DNA from: Solimonas flava DSM 18980
GTDB lineage: Bacteria > Pseudomonadota > Gammaproteobacteria > Nevskiales > Nevskiaceae
NCBI RefSeq assembly: GCF_000426685.1
Contig: NZ_AUFV01000001.1
Location: 62,001-126,000 of the forward strand
DNA: 64,000 bases
Direction of reading: 5' to 3'
Made by a program: the position numbers and the translations under genes. Below, piece by piece: positions 25,892 through 34,967 of the stretch. Numbering within the stretch: the stretch's first letter is position 1; each line of letters begins with the position of its first letter. The notes beneath the pieces were generated by a model that worked only from the letters and a program-made list of their open reading frames with translations, was not told the DNA's origin and ran no database searches.

Positions 25892-27067
25892 ATGTTCAAA
25901 GTCCAAACCCTCAACAACATCTCCGTCAACGGGCTCGAGCGTCTGCCGCGCGACCGTTTCGAGATCGCTTCCGAGATCCAGAATCCGGACGCGATCCTCG
26001 TGCGCTCGGCCGACATGCACAAGCTGGAGATCCCGGCTTCGGTGAAGGCCATCGGCCGCGCCGGTGCCGGCACCAACAACATTCCGGTCGCGGCGATGAG
26101 CAAGCGCGGCGTGCCGGTCTTCAACGCGCCGGGTGCCAACGCCAATGCGGTCAAGGAACTTGTGCTGGCCTCGATGCTGATGACGGCGCGCAACATCCCG
26201 GCCTCGCTCGATTTCGTCAAGAAGCTCGACGGCGACGACAAGGCCATGCATGAGGCCGTCGAGGCCGGCAAGAAGAAGTTCGTCGGCTTCGAGCTGCCGG
26301 GCCGCACGCTCGGCGTGATCGGCCTCGGCGCGATCGGCGTCAAGGTCGCCAACGCCGCGCTCGAGCTCGGCATGACGGTCTACGGCTTCGATCCGGCAAT
26401 GACGGTGCAGAACGCCTGGCAGCTGAACGCCGGTGTGCATCGTGCGCTGTCGGTCGATGATCTGATGTCGAAGTCGCAGTTCATCTCGGTGCATGTGCCG
26501 CTGCTCGACGCGACCCGCGGCCTGATCAATGCCGAGCGCATCCGCCTGATGAAGAAGCAGGGTGTGATCCTGAACTTCGCGCGTGACGCGATCGTCGACG
26601 AGAAGGCTGTCATCGAGGCGCTCGACGAAGGCCGCCTGCACGCCTATGCCTGCGACTTCCCGTCGAACGCGCTCAAGGGCCATCCGCGCGTGCTGGCGAC
26701 CCCGCATCTCGGCGCCTCGACCGGCGAGGCCGAGGACAACTGCGCAGTGATGGTCGCCGACCAGATCCGCGAGTTCCTTGAACTCGGCACGATCCGCAAT
26801 TCGGTGAACTTCCCGGAGGCGCAGATGCCCTTGCTGCCGGGCAAGACGCGCCTGTGCATCGTCAACGAGAACGTGCCGAACATGGTCGGCCAGATCTCGA
26901 CGGCGCTCGCCAAGCATCACCTCAACATCGCCGACCTGCTGAACAAGTCGCGCGGCGACCTGGCGTACACGATCGCCGACCTCGATTCGGCGGTGCCCGC
27001 CGAGGTGGCCGGCGAGATCGCGGCGATTCCGGGCGTGCTGGCGACCCGCGTGATCGTGGGCCGCTGA
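25892..27067 (+). CDS. serA: D-3-phosphoglycerate dehydrogenase
   Basis: A 391-residue NAD-dependent dehydrogenase, first step of serine synthesis. The nucleotide-binding motif is GVIGLGAIGVKVA; catalytic segments include GRAGAGTNNIP, NFARDAIVDE and TPHLGASTGEAE (His region). Residues about 315-391 form a C-terminal ACT domain (LCIVNENVPNMVGQIS) that could bind serine for feedback. It is the short SerA type. It sits between serC and pheA, which are adjacent in the Pseudomonas order. Confidence 0.95.
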   Translation: MFKVQTLNNISVNGLERLPRDRFEIASEIQNPDAILVRSADMHKLEIPASVKAIGRAGAGTNNIPVAAMSKRGVPVFNAPGANANAVKELVLASMLMTARNIPASLDFVKKLDGDDKAMHEAVEAGKKKFVGFELPGRTLGVIGLGAIGVKVANAALELGMTVYGFDPAMTVQNAWQLNAGVHRALSVDDLMSKSQFISVHVPLLDATRGLINAERIRLMKKQGVILNFARDAIVDEKAVIEALDEGRLHAYACDFPSNALKGHPRVLATPHLGASTGEAEDNCAVMVADQIREFLELGTIRNSVNFPEAQMPLLPGKTRLCIVNENVPNMVGQISTALAKHHLNIADLLNKSRGDLAYTIADLDSAVPAEVAGEIAAIPGVLATRVIVGR

Positions 27068-27116
27068 TGCCGCTCGCGCCCGGCCGCCCGGTTCGGGCGG
27101 TCGGGCGCAAGTCCCG

Positions 27117-27155
27117 AAGGCCGCGGATTCCCGCTAGAATCCGCGGCCTTTGCTT
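27117..27155. terminator. Perfect 14-bp hairpin with T-tract before pheA
   Basis: AAGGCCGCGGATTC, loop CCGCTA, then the exact complement, followed by TGCTTTTT. It ends 30 bp before pheA, so it may terminate serA or attenuate pheA. The right arm also contains TAGAAT (27135-27140), a possible -10 element, so terminator and promoter may overlap. Confidence 0.65.
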
Positions 27156-27179
27156 TTTCCGTTTCGAGACGCCCATCCG

Positions 27180-28286
27180 ATGAAGGTGCCGCAGACCCTG
27201 GCCGAAGCGCGGTCGCAGATCGACTCGCTCGACGAGCAGATCCAGGCGCTCATTTCGCAGCGTGCGCGCATCGCGCTCGAAGTGGCGCATATCAAGCAGC
27301 GTTCCGGCGACACCGGCAATCACTATCGCCCGTCGCGCGAGGCCGAGGTGCTGCGCCGTGCGATCGAGCGCAATCACGGCCCCGACGGCGGCCCGCTGAC
27401 CGACGAGACGATCGCGCGCCTGATGCGCGAGATCATGTCGGTGTGCCTGTCGCTGGAGTCGCCGCTCACCATCGCTTACCTCGGGCCCGAGGGCACGTAC
27501 ACGCAGGCCGCGGTGCAGAAGCATTTCGGCGACAGCGTGACGGCGCGCGCGACGCGGGCGATCGACGAGATCTTCCGCGACGTCGAGACCGGCGCCGCCG
27601 ACTACGGCGTGGTGCCGGTCGCCAACTCGATCGGCGGCGTCGTCAGCAACACGCTCGATGAACTGGTGCATACCCAGCTGCGCATCTGCGGCGAGGTGAC
27701 GCTGGCCGTTCACCACCAGCTGCTGTCGAAGCAGACCGAGCTTGAGTCGATCGTCAAGGTCTATTCGCACGCGCAGTCGTTCGCGCAGTGCCGCAAGTGG
27801 CTGGACGCGCATCTGCCGAAGGCCGAGCGCGAAGTGGTGTCGAGCAACGGCGAGGCCGCGCGTCGCGCGGCGGCCGAAGGCGCCGGCACCGCGGCGATCG
27901 CCTCGCTGCAGGCCGGGCGCATCAACGCGCTGAACATCCTCGCCTCGAACATCGAGGACGATCCGAGCAATACGACGCGCTTTCTCATCATCGGCAGGCA
28001 TGAGCCCGCCTCGACCGGCGACGACATCAGCTCGATCGTGATGACGGCGCATCGTAATCAGCCGGGTGCGCTGTTCAAGCTGTTGCAGCCGTTCGCCGAC
28101 AGCGGACTCGACCTGACGCGTCTGGAATCGCGGCAGGTCAAGGGCTCGGTGGTGCCGGACTATTACTTCTTCGTGGACTTCGCCGGACACGAATCGGATC
28201 CGAAGGTGCGCGAGGTGCTCGAGACCGTGCGTTCGTCGGCGGCCTTCTTCAAGATTCTCGGCTCGTATCCGCGGGCCGTCATGTAA
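27180..28286 (+). CDS. pheA: Bifunctional chorismate mutase / prephenate dehydratase (P-protein)
   Basis: 368 residues. An N-terminal AroQ chorismate mutase (about residues 5-90: IDSLDEQIQALISQRARIA) is followed by prephenate dehydratase (TIAYLGPEGTYTQAAV through NTTRFLIIG) and a C-terminal ACT domain with the ESRQ-type phenylalanine site (LTRLESRQVKG). It makes phenylpyruvate from chorismate and is normally inhibited by Phe. ATG 27180 follows the hairpin. The TAATG overlap with hisC shows coupling. Confidence 0.97.
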   Translation: MKVPQTLAEARSQIDSLDEQIQALISQRARIALEVAHIKQRSGDTGNHYRPSREAEVLRRAIERNHGPDGGPLTDETIARLMREIMSVCLSLESPLTIAYLGPEGTYTQAAVQKHFGDSVTARATRAIDEIFRDVETGAADYGVVPVANSIGGVVSNTLDELVHTQLRICGEVTLAVHHQLLSKQTELESIVKVYSHAQSFAQCRKWLDAHLPKAEREVVSSNGEAARRAAAEGAGTAAIASLQAGRINALNILASNIEDDPSNTTRFLIIGRHEPASTGDDISSIVMTAHRNQPGALFKLLQPFADSGLDLTRLESRQVKGSVVPDYYFFVDFAGHESDPKVREVLETVRSSAAFFKILGSYPRAVM

Positions 28287-29452
28287 TGCGTTCAGAAACC
28301 AAGATCATGGATCAGACTTTGCAAAGGGCTTCGCCGGGCGTCATGAGCCTCGAAGCGTATTCGCCGGGCATGCCGATCGACGAACTGCAGCGCCGCCTCG
28401 GCGTGTCGAACGCGATCAAGCTGGCTTCGAACGAAAACCCGCTCGGCGCCAGTCCGAAGGTCCGCGCCGCGCTGGCCGCCGCCGTCGCGCACGACAATCT
28501 GGCGCTGTATCCGGACGGCAGCGGGCATCGCCTGAAGCAGAAGATCGCCGCGCTGCACGACATCGCGCCGGAGCGCATCACGCTCGGCAACGGCTCGAAC
28601 GACATCATCGAACTGCTCGGCCGCGTCTTCCTCGGTCCGAGCCGCGCCGCGCTGTATTCGGCGCATGCCTTCGCCGTCTATTCAATCATCACCCAGGCGC
28701 AGGATGCGCGCGCCGTGGTCGTTCCGGCCCTGCCGGCCCGCGATGCGCAGCCCTACGGCCATGATCTCGCCGCGTTTCCGGCGGCGCTGCAGGCCAATCC
28801 GGACGTCGCGCTGGTCTTCATCGCCAACCCGAACAATCCGACCGGAACCTGGCTCGCGCCGGCGGTGATCGAGGCCTTTCTCGCGCAGGTGCCGGCGCAC
28901 GTGATCGTCGCGCTCGACGAGGCGTACTTCGAATACCTCGATGCGGCGCTGCAGCCGCCGACGCGCGCCTGGCTCGATCGCTTTCCGAACCTGATCGTGT
29001 TCCGCACGTTCTCCAAGGCTTACGGGCTGGCCGGCCTGCGCGTCGGCTACTCGCTGTCGAGCGTGGCGCTGGCCGACGTGCTGAACCGCGTGCGCCAGCC
29101 GTTCAACAACAACAGCCTGGCGCTGCTCGCCGCGGAAGTCGCGCTTGGCGATCAGGATTACGTTCGCGCCGCGGTCGCGCTCAATGCGCGCGAGCGCGCG
29201 CGCCTGACGGCCGCGCTGCAGGCGATGGGGCTGACGGTGCTGCCGTCGCAGGCCAACTTCCTCGCGATCGACTTCGGCCGCGACGCCAAGCCGATCCACC
29301 AGGGTCTGCTCGAACAGGGCGTCATCGTGCGGCCGATGGCCTCGTACCAGATGCCGCAGTTCCTGCGCGTCAGCATCGGCACCGAAGCCGAGAACGACCG
29401 CTTCCTCGAAGCGCTGCGCGCGGTGCTCGGCGCCGCGGGTCGGCCGGCGTGA
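28286..29452 (+). CDS. hisC: Histidinol-phosphate / aromatic aminotransferase
   Basis: A 388-residue class I/II PLP aminotransferase. The PLP Lys lies in FRTFSKAYGLAGLRVGY; NPNNPTG is the cofactor clamp and LASNENPLG the substrate region. Annotated hisC2 in Pseudomonas, it stands here inside an aromatic operon (pheA upstream, tyrA downstream), so it likely also transaminates prephenate or phenylpyruvate. Start overlaps the pheA stop by one base; an in-frame ATG seven codons in (28307) is an alternative. GTGA overlap with tyrA. Confidence 0.93.
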   Translation: MRSETKIMDQTLQRASPGVMSLEAYSPGMPIDELQRRLGVSNAIKLASNENPLGASPKVRAALAAAVAHDNLALYPDGSGHRLKQKIAALHDIAPERITLGNGSNDIIELLGRVFLGPSRAALYSAHAFAVYSIITQAQDARAVVVPALPARDAQPYGHDLAAFPAALQANPDVALVFIANPNNPTGTWLAPAVIEAFLAQVPAHVIVALDEAYFEYLDAALQPPTRAWLDRFPNLIVFRTFSKAYGLAGLRVGYSLSSVALADVLNRVRQPFNNNSLALLAAEVALGDQDYVRAAVALNARERARLTAALQAMGLTVLPSQANFLAIDFGRDAKPIHQGLLEQGVIVRPMASYQMPQFLRVSIGTEAENDRFLEALRAVLGAAGRPA

Positions 29453-30318
29453 GCGTTCGCCACCTCGCCGTCATCGGCCTCGGCCTGATCGGCGGCTCGT
29501 TCGCGCGCGCGCTGCGCGCCGCCGGCGAGGTGGGACGCGTTTCCGGCTACGACCCGGATCCGCAGCAGCGCCAGCAGGCGCTGCGCCTGGGCGTCGTCGA
29601 CCAGGTGTACGAGACTGCCGAGGCGGCGGTACGCGACGCCGATCTCGTCGTGCTGGCGGTGCCGGTGCTGCATACCGGCGAGGCGCTGCGCGCCTGTCTG
29701 CCGGGCCTGCGCGCCGATACCGTCGTCACCGATGTCGGCAGCACCAAGCAGTCGGTGCTGCGCGAAGTCGAGGCGGTCTGCGGACAGTTGCCGTCCTGGT
29801 TCGTGCCGGGGCATCCGATCGCCGGTACCGAAAAGAGCGGGGTGGCGAACAGCCTCGTCGATCTGTTCCGCAATCATCGCGTGGTGCTGACGCCGCACGC
29901 CGCACAGTCGCCGGCGGCCCGGGCGCTGGTCGCCAAGCTGTGGCAGGCGGTCGGCGCGCGCGTCGTCGAAATGGGCGCCGCCGAGCACGACGCGATCTTC
30001 GCGGCGACTTCCCATCTGCCGCACGTGATCGCCTACAGCTTCGTCGACATGCTGGCGCGCCTGCCGCACAGCGACGACATCTTCCCGAACGCCGGCGGCG
30101 GTTTTCGCGATTTCACGCGCATCGCGTCGAGCTCGGCGCAGATGTGGCACGACATCGTTCGGGCCAACGCCGGCGCCGTCGGCGATCTGCTCGATCGCCA
30201 GATCGAAGAACTGCAGCAGATCCGGCGGATGATGCGCGAGGCGCGCTGGGACGAGCTGCGCGAACTGTTCGCGCGCGCGCGGACGGCACGCGAACGCTAT
30301 CTGACACAGATCGAGTGA
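29449..30318 (+). CDS. tyrA: Prephenate dehydrogenase
   Basis: A 289-residue enzyme converting prephenate to 4-hydroxyphenylpyruvate for tyrosine. NAD motif GLGLIGGSFARALR near the start; VGSTKQ, PGHPIAGTEKSGV and SHLPHVIAY are family segments. It starts with GTG 29449 in a GTGA overlap with hisC. Pseudomonas carries a TyrA-AroA fusion at this place; here the two are separate genes, 34 bp apart. Confidence 0.95.
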   Translation: MSVRHLAVIGLGLIGGSFARALRAAGEVGRVSGYDPDPQQRQQALRLGVVDQVYETAEAAVRDADLVVLAVPVLHTGEALRACLPGLRADTVVTDVGSTKQSVLREVEAVCGQLPSWFVPGHPIAGTEKSGVANSLVDLFRNHRVVLTPHAAQSPAARALVAKLWQAVGARVVEMGAAEHDAIFAATSHLPHVIAYSFVDMLARLPHSDDIFPNAGGGFRDFTRIASSSAQMWHDIVRANAGAVGDLLDRQIEELQQIRRMMREARWDELRELFARARTARERYLTQIE

Positions 30319-30352
30319 GGGGCGCCGCGCGCGATCCCCGGACAGGAAAGCC

Positions 30353-31666
30353 ATGAGTTCGAGTTCGTTGACCTTCGAGGTGTACCCCGGCGGCTGCCTG
30401 AACGGCGAGTTGCGCGTGCCGGGCGACAAGTCCATATCGCACCGCTCGATCATGTTCGGCTCGCTGGCCGACGGCGTGACCACGGTCGAGGGCTTCCTCA
30501 CCGGCGAGGACTGCCTGTGCACGATGAAGGCGTTCCAGATGATGGGCGTGACGATCGAGCGCACTGGCGAGACCTCGCTGCGCATCCACGGCGTCGGCCT
30601 GCACGGCCTGAAGTCGCCGGACGGGCCGCTCGATCTCGGCAACTCGGGAACGTCGATGCGCCTGATGGCCGGCCTGCTGTCGGGACAGACCTTCACCAGC
30701 ACGCTGGTCGGTGATGCTTCGCTGTCGCGGCGGCCGATGAAGCGCATCATCGGTCCGCTCGAACAGATGGGCGCGCGCATCGAATCGAATGATGGCAAGG
30801 CGCCGCTGAACGTGTTGCCGCACAAGAAGCTGCACGGCATCGCCTACCACTCGCCGGTCGCGAGCGCACAGATCAAATCCGGCATCCTGCTGGCCGGCCT
30901 CTACGCGCAGGGCAAGACCGAGGTGTTCGAGCCGGAAGCCTCGCGCGACCACACCGAGCGCATGCTGCGGGCCTTTGGCGTGCGGGTCGAGGCGCGGCCC
31001 GGCTATGCCGCGCTCGAGGGCGGTCAGCCGCTGCACGCGACGCAGATCCGGGTGCCGGCCGACATCTCGTCGGCGGCGTTCTTCATGGTCGGCGCGGCGA
31101 TCGTGCCGGGCAGCGCAGTGGTGCTGACCGAGGTCGGTGTCAACCCGACGCGTACCGGCATCATCGACGTGCTGCGCGCGATGGGCGCCGATATCGAGTT
31201 GCTGAATCCGCGCGCGTTCGGCGACGAGCCGGTCGCCGACATTCGCGTGCGCGGCGGCGGTCTGCGCGGCGTGAAGATCGGCAAGGAGCTGGTCGCCGCG
31301 GCGATCGACGAGTTCCCGATCATCTTCATCGCCGCTGCCTTCGCCGACGGCGAGACCGTGGTCGAGGGCGCCGAGGAACTGCGCGTCAAGGAGTCCGACC
31401 GCATCCAGAGCATGTGCGACGGCCTGCGCGCGCTCGGCATCTCGGCGATCGCACTGCCGGACGGCATGCGCGTGTCCGGCGGCCGCATGCACGGCGGCGC
31501 TGTCGATGCGCGCGGCGATCACCGCATCGCGATGTCGTTCGCGATCGCGGCGCTGCGTGCTGAACAGCCGATCACCATCTTCGACTGCGCCAACGTCAAC
31601 ACCTCGTTCCCCGGTTTCGCCGCGCTCGCGCAGCGCGCCGGTCTGGACCTGCGGGTGCGCGCGTGA
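30353..31666 (+). CDS. aroA: 3-phosphoshikimate 1-carboxyvinyltransferase (EPSP synthase)
   Basis: A 437-residue shikimate pathway enzyme joining PEP to shikimate-3-phosphate. Landmarks: PGDKSISHRS, the PEP site GNSGTSMRLMAG (a Thr-Ser-Met-Arg context rather than the enteric NAGTAMR), DASLSRRPM, KESDRI and DHRIAMSF. GNSGT corresponds to class II-like EPSPS variants as well as to non-enteric class I enzymes; I do not assign a class. GTGA overlap with cmk. Confidence 0.95.
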   Translation: MSSSSLTFEVYPGGCLNGELRVPGDKSISHRSIMFGSLADGVTTVEGFLTGEDCLCTMKAFQMMGVTIERTGETSLRIHGVGLHGLKSPDGPLDLGNSGTSMRLMAGLLSGQTFTSTLVGDASLSRRPMKRIIGPLEQMGARIESNDGKAPLNVLPHKKLHGIAYHSPVASAQIKSGILLAGLYAQGKTEVFEPEASRDHTERMLRAFGVRVEARPGYAALEGGQPLHATQIRVPADISSAAFFMVGAAIVPGSAVVLTEVGVNPTRTGIIDVLRAMGADIELLNPRAFGDEPVADIRVRGGGLRGVKIGKELVAAAIDEFPIIFIAAAFADGETVVEGAEELRVKESDRIQSMCDGLRALGISAIALPDGMRVSGGRMHGGAVDARGDHRIAMSFAIAALRAEQPITIFDCANVNTSFPGFAALAQRAGLDLRVRA

Positions 31667-32349
31667 GCGCGGCCGCGATTCCGGTCATCACCGTCGACGG
31701 GCCGAGTGGCGTCGGCAAGGGGCTGGTCACGCGCTGGCTGGCCGAGCGGCTTGGCTTCCATCGCCTCGACAGCGGCGCGCTGTACCGCATCCTGGCGCTG
31801 GCCGGCCATCGCCGCGATATCGACCTGCACGACAGCGACGCGCTGGCGCGGCTCGCGCCGGCGCTGAAGATCCGCTTCGTCGGCGCCACCGAGGACGACG
31901 AAGCGATCCTGGTGGACGGCGAGGACTGGACCCACGACGTGCGCAAGGAATCGACCGGTGCACTGGCCTCGCTGATTGCAGCGCAGCCCGCGGTGCGCGC
32001 GGCGCTGCTGCAGCGCCAGCGTGATTTTCGCGAGGCGCCTGGGCTGATCGCCGACGGCCGTGACATGGGCACCATTGTTTTCCCGGATGCCGCCCTCAAG
32101 ATATTCATGGATGCGAGTCCCGACGAGCGTGCGCAGCGCCGGCTCAAGCAGTTGAGCGCAAAGGGGATTGAGGCTACACTCGCCCCCCTTCGCGAGGAGA
32201 TATGCGCCCGCGACGAGCGCGACCGCAACCGCCCCATCGCCCCCCTAAAGCCGGCGGACGGGGCTCAAGTCGTTGATACGACGGGGCTTTCGCCAGTCGA
32301 AGTGCTGGCGATCATCGAAAGCCTGCTGCAGCGGTCCGGCATCGTCTGA
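31663..32349 (+). CDS. cmk: Cytidylate kinase
   Basis: A 228-residue nucleoside monophosphate kinase phosphorylating CMP and dCMP. P-loop GPSGVGKG near residues 13-20; LDSGALYR binds the nucleotide; ADGRDMGTIVFP and KIFMDAS follow. GTG start in a GTGA overlap with aroA. The 3' half holds a promoter for rpsA (TTGAGC/TACACT). Confidence 0.96.
   Translation: MSAAAIPVITVDGPSGVGKGLVTRWLAERLGFHRLDSGALYRILALAGHRRDIDLHDSDALARLAPALKIRFVGATEDDEAILVDGEDWTHDVRKESTGALASLIAAQPAVRAALLQRQRDFREAPGLIADGRDMGTIVFPDAALKIFMDASPDERAQRRLKQLSAKGIEATLAPLREEICARDERDRNRPIAPLKPADGAQVVDTTGLSPVEVLAIIESLLQRSGIV
32152..32180 (+). promoter_or_regulatory. Promoter for rpsA inside cmk
   Basis: TTGAGC (32152-32157), exactly 17 bp, TACACT (32175-32180). 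E. coli also drives rpsA from promoters within cmk. This would give a leader of roughly 310 nt. Confidence 0.6.
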
Positions 32350-32495
32350 GCCCGTTTCGCTGCGCGTAGAGAACATCAGCCGTGAGCCCATCCGGGTTTC
32401 GGCTTGTGGCCGGCGAGCAAGGATGCGAGCCGTTGACTGACCTGACAGGACCCCAAGCAAGAGGCGAGGGGATCATCCATTTCAAGAGTGTTTAG

Positions 32496-34172
32496 ATGAG
32501 CGAGAGTTTCGCTGAGTTGTTTGAGGCCAGCCTCAAGGGCGGCCAGTCCATGCAGTCCGGCACCATCGTCAATGCGAGGGTGCTGGCGGTCAAGCCTGAC
32601 GTCGTGATCGTCGACGCCGGCCTGAAGTCGGAGGGCGTGATTCCGCTTTCCGAGTTCCTGGTCGACGGCGAGCTGAAGGTCGCCCCGGGCGACGAAGTGG
32701 AAGTGGCGCTGGAAACCGTTGAGGACGGCTTCGGCGAAACCAAGTTCTCGAAGGAAAAGGCCGAGCGGATCAAGACCTGGGAACGCCTGGGCAAGGCTTT
32801 CGAGGGCAAGGAAACCGTCATCGGTATCATCACCGGCAAGGTCAAGGGCGGCTTCACCGTCGACATCGGCACGGTCCGCGCGTTCCTGCCGGGCTCGCTG
32901 GTCGACGTCCGTCCGGTCCGCGATACCTCGTACCTCGAAGGCAAGCCGCTCGAGTTCAAGGTCATCAAGCTCGACAAGCTGCGCAACAACGTCGTCGTCT
33001 CGCGCCGCGAAGTGCTCGAGGCCGAATACTCGGCCGAGCGTGACAGCCTGCTGGCGAACCTCCAGGAAGGCGTGGTCCTCAAGGGCGTCGTCAAGAACCT
33101 CGTCGAGTACGGCGCGTTCGTCGACCTCGGCGGCATCGACGGCCTGCTGCACATCACCGACATGACGTGGAAGCGCGTCAAGGATCCGGCCGAAGTCGTG
33201 CAGGTCGGCCAGGAAATCGAAGTCAAGGTCCTCAAGTACGACCGCGAGCGTCGCCGCGTCAGCCTCGGCCTCAAGCAGCTGGGCGCCGATCCGTGGAGCG
33301 ACATCGAGCGTCGCTATCCGGAGCGCACCCGCCTGTTCGGCAAGGTCACCAACATCACCGACTACGGTTCGTTCGTCGAGATCGAGCCGGGCGTCGAGGG
33401 CCTGGTCCACGTTTCGGAAATGGACTGGACCAACAAGAACGTCAACCCGGCCAAGGTCGTGCAGGTCGGCGACGAAGTCGAGGTGATGATCCTCGACATC
33501 GACGGCGAGCGCCGCCGCATCTCGCTCGGCATGAAGCAGTGCCGTCCGAATCCGTGGGAAGAGTTCGCTCAGAACCACCAGAAGGGCGACCGCGTTCATG
33601 GCGCGATCAAGTCGATCACCGACTTCGGCATCTTCATCGGCCTCGACGGTGGCATCGACGGTCTCGTCCACCTGTCGGATCTCGACTGGAACGAGGCGGG
33701 CGAACTCGCCGTGCGCCGTTACCAGAAGGGTCAGGAACTGGATGCCGTGGTGCTGGCGATCGACGCCGCGCGCGAGCGCATCTCGCTGGGCGTCAAGCAG
33801 GTCCAGCAGGACCCGCTGTCGGAGTTCATCGCCAAGAACACCAAGGGCACCATCGTCAAGGGCATTGCCAAGACGGTCGACGTTCGCGGTGCGGTCATCG
33901 ATCTCGGCAACGGCGTCGAAGGCTACATCAAGGCCGGCGATCTCTCGCGTGACCGCGTCGAGGACGCCACCAAGGTGCTCAAGGAAGGCGATCCGCTGGA
34001 CGCGCGCTTCATCGGCGTCGACCGCAAGAGCCGCACGGTGATGCTGTCGGTCCGCGAGAAGGAAATCCAGGAAGAGCAGGAGGCCGTCGCGGAGTACAGC
34101 CGCAACGCGTCGACCGGCAAGACCAGCCTGGGCGACCTGCTGAAGGAACAGATGGGCGGCGGCAACAATTAA
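32496..34172 (+). CDS. rpsA: 30S ribosomal protein S1
   Basis: 558 residues with six S1 RNA-binding domains (E. coli S1 is 557). Repeats are recognisable by [33 protein letters not shown] and [17 protein letters not shown], with WxxxxxDP-like linkers. It brings mRNA to the 30S subunit. The 146-nt leader after cmk has only a weak AAGAG ribosome site 9-12 nt before ATG. That is typical of rpsA, which in E. coli depends on leader structure and is autoregulated by S1. Confidence 0.98.
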   Translation: MSESFAELFEASLKGGQSMQSGTIVNARVLAVKPDVVIVDAGLKSEGVIPLSEFLVDGELKVAPGDEVEVALETVEDGFGETKFSKEKAERIKTWERLGKAFEGKETVIGIITGKVKGGFTVDIGTVRAFLPGSLVDVRPVRDTSYLEGKPLEFKVIKLDKLRNNVVVSRREVLEAEYSAERDSLLANLQEGVVLKGVVKNLVEYGAFVDLGGIDGLLHITDMTWKRVKDPAEVVQVGQEIEVKVLKYDRERRRVSLGLKQLGADPWSDIERRYPERTRLFGKVTNITDYGSFVEIEPGVEGLVHVSEMDWTNKNVNPAKVVQVGDEVEVMILDIDGERRRISLGMKQCRPNPWEEFAQNHQKGDRVHGAIKSITDFGIFIGLDGGIDGLVHLSDLDWNEAGELAVRRYQKGQELDAVVLAIDAARERISLGVKQVQQDPLSEFIAKNTKGTIVKGIAKTVDVRGAVIDLGNGVEGYIKAGDLSRDRVEDATKVLKEGDPLDARFIGVDRKSRTVMLSVREKEIQEEQEAVAEYSRNASTGKTSLGDLLKEQMGGGNN

Positions 34173-34213
34173 GTTGTTCGTCTATCTGCCCGGAATTTCT
34201 GGGAAAAATAAAG

Positions 34214-34242
34214 GGGCCACGCTTGCGTGGCCCTTTTTTTTT
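34214..34242 (+). terminator. Intrinsic terminator of rpsA
   Basis: GGGCCACGC-TT-GCGTGGCCC followed by T9, 41 bp after the rpsA stop. Confidence 0.95.
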
Positions 34243-34284
34243 AACTATTGTTAGCGCGTCAAAACGCTTTTGGTTCCGGGACTT

Positions 34285-34626
34285 ATGACGAAGTCTGAAC
34301 TCATCGAGCAGCTCGCGGCGAAGCAGACGCATTTGATGCACAAAGACGTCGAGCTGGCCGTCAAACTGGTTCTGGACCAGATCAGCAACGCGCTGGCGCG
34401 CGACGAGCGCGTCGAGATTCGCGGCTTCGGCAGCTTCGCCCTGCATCACCGGCCGGCGCGCGTCGGCCGCAATCCGAAGACCGGCGAGCCGGTGCAGATC
34501 CCGCCGAAGCGGGTTCCGCATTTCAAACCGGGCAAGGAGATGCGCGAGCGCGTCAACGCGGTCGCCGCCGAGGAAGCCGCTGCCGCAGCCGCGACAGCCG
34601 CCGCCGCTGCGGCCAGCATTGCGTAG
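34285..34626 (+). CDS. ihfB: Integration host factor beta subunit
   Basis: A 113-residue HU/IHF family DNA-bending protein. It starts [11 protein letters not shown]. The DNA-arm segment [22 protein letters not shown] and [17 protein letters not shown] are typical. After the normal end (about residue 93) it carries an extra tail, almost all alanine ([18 protein letters not shown]). ATG 34285 chosen; a TTG five codons upstream is unlikely. Located after rpsA, as in most gammaproteobacteria. Confidence 0.96.
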   Translation: MTKSELIEQLAAKQTHLMHKDVELAVKLVLDQISNALARDERVEIRGFGSFALHHRPARVGRNPKTGEPVQIPPKRVPHFKPGKEMRERVNAVAAEEAAAAAATAAAAAASIA

Positions 34627-34634
34627 CGATCGCC

Positions 34635-34937
34635 ATGTCACGCCTGGCCGTTCTCATCGTGCTGCTCGTCATCCTCGTGCTCGGCGCGTCGATCGGCTAT
34701 TTCAACGCCCAGCCGGTGCAGTTCAATTACCTGTTCGGCGCCACCGAGTTTCCCCTGATCGCGGTGCTGATCGCGGCGTTCTCGGCAGGCATCCTGCTCG
34801 CGATCGCGGCCGTGTCCAGCCGCTTGTTCAGCATGCGCCTGGAGCTCGGCCGCCTGCGCAAGCAGCTGCGCGAGGCCGAGGGCGAGCTGCGCACGCTGCG
34901 CAATCTGCCGGTCGGCACGCCGCCGGAAACCCGCTAG
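34635..34937 (+). CDS. lapA: LapA family membrane protein (DUF1049)
   Basis: A 100-residue inner-membrane protein with two hydrophobic helices (about residues 4-22 and 41-63), FNAQPVQFNYLFG between them, and a cytoplasmic coiled tail (LRKQLREAEGELRTL). LapA works with LapB and FtsH in controlling LpxC and so LPS synthesis. It follows ihfB by 8 bp and precedes lapB by 30 bp. Confidence 0.92.
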   Translation: MSRLAVLIVLLVILVLGASIGYFNAQPVQFNYLFGATEFPLIAVLIAAFSAGILLAIAAVSSRLFSMRLELGRLRKQLREAEGELRTLRNLPVGTPPETR

Positions 34938-34967
34938 CGTCCCTCACCGTCCCCGCTCAGGACCCGC

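Noticed and set aside
27061-27180. Phenylalanine leader-peptide attenuator for pheA
   Set aside because: No short reading frame with clustered Phe codons before the hairpin.
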